Below, one piece after another: positions 60,575 through 64,000 of a stretch of 64,000 nt of DNA (positions are counted from its first letter, which is position 1; each line of letters begins with the position of its first letter). Under the pieces are notes generated by a model. That model searched no databases. It saw only the letters and a program-made list of their open reading frames with translations, and was not told the DNA's origin. Location of the stretch: contig NC_061063.1 in the NCBI RefSeq assembly GCF_021917145.1, positions 9,411,102-9,475,101 on the forward strand, written 5' to 3'. Origin of the DNA: Hypomesus transpacificus. Lineage: Eukaryota; Chordata; Actinopteri; Osmeriformes; Osmeridae. The position numbers were made by a program, and so were the translations under genes.

Positions 60575-61310
60575 CTAAATTTAAGTCATCCATATATTGA
60601 CAAAGACACTTTATCTATATTGCCAGAAAAGGTTGGTTTATGATGTTCAGGACTAACACTTCAAGACTGTTGATTAACGTTTCAGTCAACATGACTAAAA
60701 CATATTTTCTCAATGAGTAAAATGAGTCCATGAAGGTAAAAACACATGTTCAGTTACTCACATGGCTTTAACCACAAATTACATCATTCAGTAGATGCAT
60801 GTATCCAAAGTAGCATACAAATAGAGCATAGGCACAAAGCAGACCTACAGCAGAATGACCAAACTGACTTAAGCTGACAATGCACACAATTGTTGTTGTT
60901 TTTATTTTGTTTTTCATATTTTATTCATAAACAAATAAAAAATTAATATGTAGGGCGTAAGTTGAAGACAAATACTTATTTCATTTTATTTAATAAGCAC
61001 TGGTTACTGATTTCAGAAAGCTAATGGTGCAAATATGTTATTTGTGAGATCTCTTTTTAACCTTTGTGCTCTATTCATGAAAGTGGCAGTTGGTTTCTTT
61101 TTTTCTTTCACTTCAAGTTCAGGTGAACACCAACTCTTAGGAAAGGTGTGGCTGAGTAGTTTACATGGTATCCCATAACGCAATAGAAACTTGGCTACTC
61201 TCACCATGTCCCGCTCTGCTTTGGTTACGCAGAGGCAGGGTACTTCAACCAATCAGGACGGGCTAAACCATACTTCCACGTTCCCGTGTTCTTCTTTTGC
61301 ACAGAAGGCG
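60575..61310. other. Intergenic, nothing recognised
   Basis: AT-rich sequence without recognised exon, RNA gene or repeat. The end near 61250-61310 becomes the promoter side of the rapunzel-family gene. Confidence 0.4.
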
Positions 61311-61319
61311 GGACTTGTC

Positions 61320-61390
61320 TGAAAGCAAAGGATATGGTGGAAAGAAAATAGACCGCTATTGATAGAAGGATAACGATAGCGTTATCGGAG
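61320..61390 (+). other. 5' untranslated exon of the rapunzel-family gene (approximate)
   Basis: A strong donor (GGAG/GTAAGCTG at 61390/61391) pairs with the acceptor CAACCTTAG/AGCTGC at 62356/62357, ten bases upstream of the coding ATG. The 5' limit is a guess. Confidence 0.5.
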
Positions 61391-62366
61391 GTAAGCTGAC
61401 CAATATACCAGGCGCTTTAGAATGTTTTGTAAAGGTCTTGATATTTCATCTGAAAGTAGACTCGAGTGGTCCTTTTTATTTTAGACAGAAGACTATGTTT
61501 ACGTTTTCAGGAAATGAATGCAGGCATACGATAACGAAAGTGTATAGATTTACTGAAATGCTAATTCAATTAAATAATGGGAGCGGTTAATGTTTAGGAT
61601 TTGAGGGCCAAACACATTTTGGGTCGGAAATGTTTTTTTAAATGCCAGTAGCCTAATTATTTTAAACGTCCACGAGACACACCCACTCTTCAAGAGTGTT
61701 TTCCCCTGCATTGCAGCCTTGAGACGGATGACTAATGGAACAAATGAAATGAGAGTAAATGGCATTTTCCAATAGGTTTGTACAAGCGGACTCTGTAAAT
61801 CTAATACAGTGGTTCAGTTGTATGAGTAACTAAAACGTAAAGTATAAACTCACTAAATGTCCTCGAATCTCAAAATTCTCCCGGATCGGAATTATCAGCC
61901 TACTTAAAGTTCATATAAGGTTTATGTAAAAATGCATTTAAGTTTGTTAAGTAACTAGAAAGTTTGTTGAGGTTAGGAATAGCCTAATAGTTTTCAAGAT
62001 ATTAATGGCCAAATAAGGCTTCGCAGATCAGACATTTGTGAGTGTGACAATGTTAAAAAAATAAAAAATACCAGGAACTGAACACAAAAATTTTACATGC
62101 ATTTGCTTTGGGACCCAAACATTATATAAAAGAACTTCTGAAAATCTGAAACAGTGGTGCAACCACTTTCCTGGATTTGTCACAGAATGACCCTAAAATG
62201 TTCAAGTTTCCAAACATGTTCCACAAAAAAAGTTTTTAATTTACACAATCTGAAAATAACCAGAATAATATGTCACTAATTTGTCCATCCTTCAAATTCC
62301 CCATCCAGCTTCCCCCTCCGTTTTCCTGTGAGAGAGCGTCAGCTACTCAACCTTAGAGCTGCATCC

Positions 62367-63098
62367 ATGGCGAACGCTCAGCAGATCAAAAATACGGCAG
62401 TGAAGGTGCTTGTCTGTGTGGAGAAGGTGTCTAACTTCGCCTCCTCCATCAACCCTCTCTTCGGCATCGTGACGGCTCTGGTCGGGGTGGCTCGCAAGGG
62501 CCTTGAGTGCGAAGAGGTCCATGCCCTGGACAAGGACTTCCAGCAGGTCCACAGCAAACTGGAGAGCATCTCCAAGAAGAACCAGCAGTGCCTGCGTCAG
62601 ATCCGCATCGACGAGGTCAACGAGACCTTCGGGAAGTACGAGGAGTACATCAAGTACCAGTACGCGGCCTTCTCCAGCATGGTGGCGCTAGTGAAGAAGG
62701 ATCCGGAGAACGCCGACCGCCACATGGCGTACTTCGAGAAGGTCTACGAGAGGTACAAGAGTGACATGAGTCTGGACGTGTACTATCGCGGCGTCATGGG
62801 AATGGGGTCCCTCTTCGGGAGGCCCCTGCTGAGCGTGTACCTGGAGCACTGCGGGGGCGACCGCCAGGTGATGGAGAGCAGGTGCTCTCACTTGGGCCAC
62901 CTGTTCCACATGGGTCTGATCGCCCTCATAGGCTACACGGCCGTTACCGAGGACGACGAGGACGAGGTCAGGGAGAAGTGGGCGAAGCGTGTGGAACACA
63001 TCCAGGAGAAGATGCAGGAGGTTCTGAGCCGATGCAGCCAGGAGAGTCAAGACTTGAATGGGACGTCGGGGTCAGGGTCGGGTCTGGCTGGGAGATGA
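62367..63098 (+). CDS. Rapunzel-family protein
   Basis: A single coding exon of 732 bases, 243 residues. The start ATG (GCATCCATGG, good Kozak context) is ten bases after an acceptor; an in-frame ATG 39 bases earlier lies in the probable intron. Features shared with zebrafish rapunzel proteins are SSINPLFGIVTALVGVARKG near residue 30, the following charged helical region (HSKLESISKKNQQCLRQIRI), a GRPLLSVYLEHCGGDRQVME segment and a hydrophobic helix HMGLIALIGYTAVTEDDED. The family is known from a zebrafish long-fin/skeletal mutant; biochemical role unknown. The C-terminus is Gly/Ser-rich. AATAAA at about 63381 and 63427 end the transcript. Which rapunzel paralogue this is cannot be said. Confidence 0.82.
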   Translation: MANAQQIKNTAVKVLVCVEKVSNFASSINPLFGIVTALVGVARKGLECEEVHALDKDFQQVHSKLESISKKNQQCLRQIRIDEVNETFGKYEEYIKYQYAAFSSMVALVKKDPENADRHMAYFEKVYERYKSDMSLDVYYRGVMGMGSLFGRPLLSVYLEHCGGDRQVMESRCSHLGHLFHMGLIALIGYTAVTEDDEDEVREKWAKRVEHIQEKMQEVLSRCSQESQDLNGTSGSGSGLAGR

Positions 63099-63428
63099 GG
63101 ATCTGGTGGTTGCATACCACCAAATCCTCATCTACATTGGGAAGAAGAGGTCTACACCACTCTCTGGTTCCAAACTATTTCTATTGGACCAAGTCAATAA
63201 ATGCAATCATATTTAGGTACAAATATGACTATAAAACCTGAAAATATTTGTTGTAGGCAATATTTGTATCTGTTTGTGTGATCTTTTGCCATCAATCTTT
63301 TGTTTTTTCTTTATCATGTTAAGCAATTTCTTGGAACAAAAACTTATGTTAATGTCCACAACTGCCTTATATGCTGCCTATGAATAAAAACTGAATATGT
63401 CAATGTTTGTAGCCTACACTGTCTTTAA

Positions 63429-63730
63429 TAAAGAGGTGCGACTCCCAACCTTTGGGCCACGGCCCACTAGTGGTCCGTAAGGGTAGTGCAGGTGGGCTGC
63501 CAAACCAATGAAAACAAAAAAAAGAATGAATATCTAAATATTTATATATAGGCCTACTGTTGGTAAAGGATTATAAAAATTCGTACACATGTTAAAACTA
63601 CATTTTGACTACATTCATAATGACCGAAACGCCAATATTTACAGTTGGCACGTTGACGTTAGCCCAACTGACATTTCTGCATTAACTTGCATATGCACTA
63701 GTACGCGCCACTTCCGTATTGCGCAAGCCA
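63429..63730 (+). mobile_element. Interspersed repeat, reverse copy of 5545-5825
   Basis: Begins CCAACCTTTGGGCCACGGCC, runs through an AT-rich middle and contains ATGACCGAAACGCCAATATT and TAACTTGCATATGC, all matching the 5545-5825 repeat in reverse complement. It ends close to the 3' end of the rapunzel-family transcript. Confidence 0.65.
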
Positions 63731-64000
63731 GACGAACAACTTCCGGTAGCTCGCAGTTACGATTGTTTTCGCAAACAAAATGCTATAAGCGATAAGTAGG
63801 CAAGTCGGTGTTATAATAGTAGGATACTCATCTTTCATTAATTTACAGTGATCATAATGTGTATACGTTTCATCTATACACCAGTCTCTTACACTGAGAC
63901 CATAGGGGGAACACATATCCCCGGAGGTCTGAGGGAAGTGGTTCTCCCTCCTGTAAATGATTTCACAACCATTTTCTACAGTTGCAAATGTTTTATATGC
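63731..64000. other. Window end, nothing recognised
   Basis: No exon, RNA gene or repeat is recognised. Confidence 0.4.

Noticed and set aside
61013-61252. 79-codon minus-strand frame
   Set aside because: No recognisable domain, no adjoining exons, and it lies in the promoter side of the rapunzel-family gene.
62328-62366. Earlier in-frame ATG for the rapunzel-family protein
   Set aside because: It lies upstream of a good acceptor in likely intron sequence; the ATG at 62367 has better context and gives the usual family N-terminus.

Overview
The window is nuclear DNA from a ray-finned (teleost) fish. Genes are split into short exons with GT/AG borders, and introns carry tRNA-derived SINEs, MITEs and CA/GA microsatellites. 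The gene set includes fish-type families: rho-class glutathione transferase, rapunzel and apple-domain kalliklectin-like proteins. The species cannot be fixed from the sequence. Exon models were built by joining splice sites and checking that codon phases close; every complete model sums to a multiple of three. Borders may be off by a base or two.

Layout. 1-6510 (-): rprd2, whose 3' end lies outside the window. 8541-11450 (-): ciart/CHRONO, with two perfect E-boxes upstream. 13112-14175 (-): mrps21. 14617-25050 (-): two tandem kalliklectin-like genes made only of apple domains; the second has a duplicated first apple module. 26459-28599 (-): gstr. 31435-40059 (-): an unrecognised gene for a predicted 2396-residue protein, mostly one 6.8 kb exon with internal repeats. 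40579-41291 (-): a small, apparently related gene. 44189-48384 (-): hdgf, head-to-head with prcc at 49750-52465 (+). 54121-57042 (-): mrpl9 with a very large Ala/Pro/Glu-rich C-terminal extension. 57879-59172 (-): a PI-PLC X-domain protein. 62367-63098 (+): a rapunzel-family protein.

RPRD2, CIART, MRPS21, MRPL9, HDGF and PRCC all have human orthologues on chromosome 1q21-23 (established knowledge), so the window is a rearranged piece of that conserved block with fish-specific genes between them. The genes do not form one pathway. They cover Pol II CTD binding, circadian repression, the mitochondrial ribosome, lectin-like defence, detoxification, chromatin reading and splicing-associated functions.

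The most unusual items are the 2396-residue repeat protein with its small relative, the roughly 320-residue low-complexity tail on mitochondrial bL9, and the apple-domain cluster. In that cluster the two paralogues act as filled and empty sites for several young transposon insertions.
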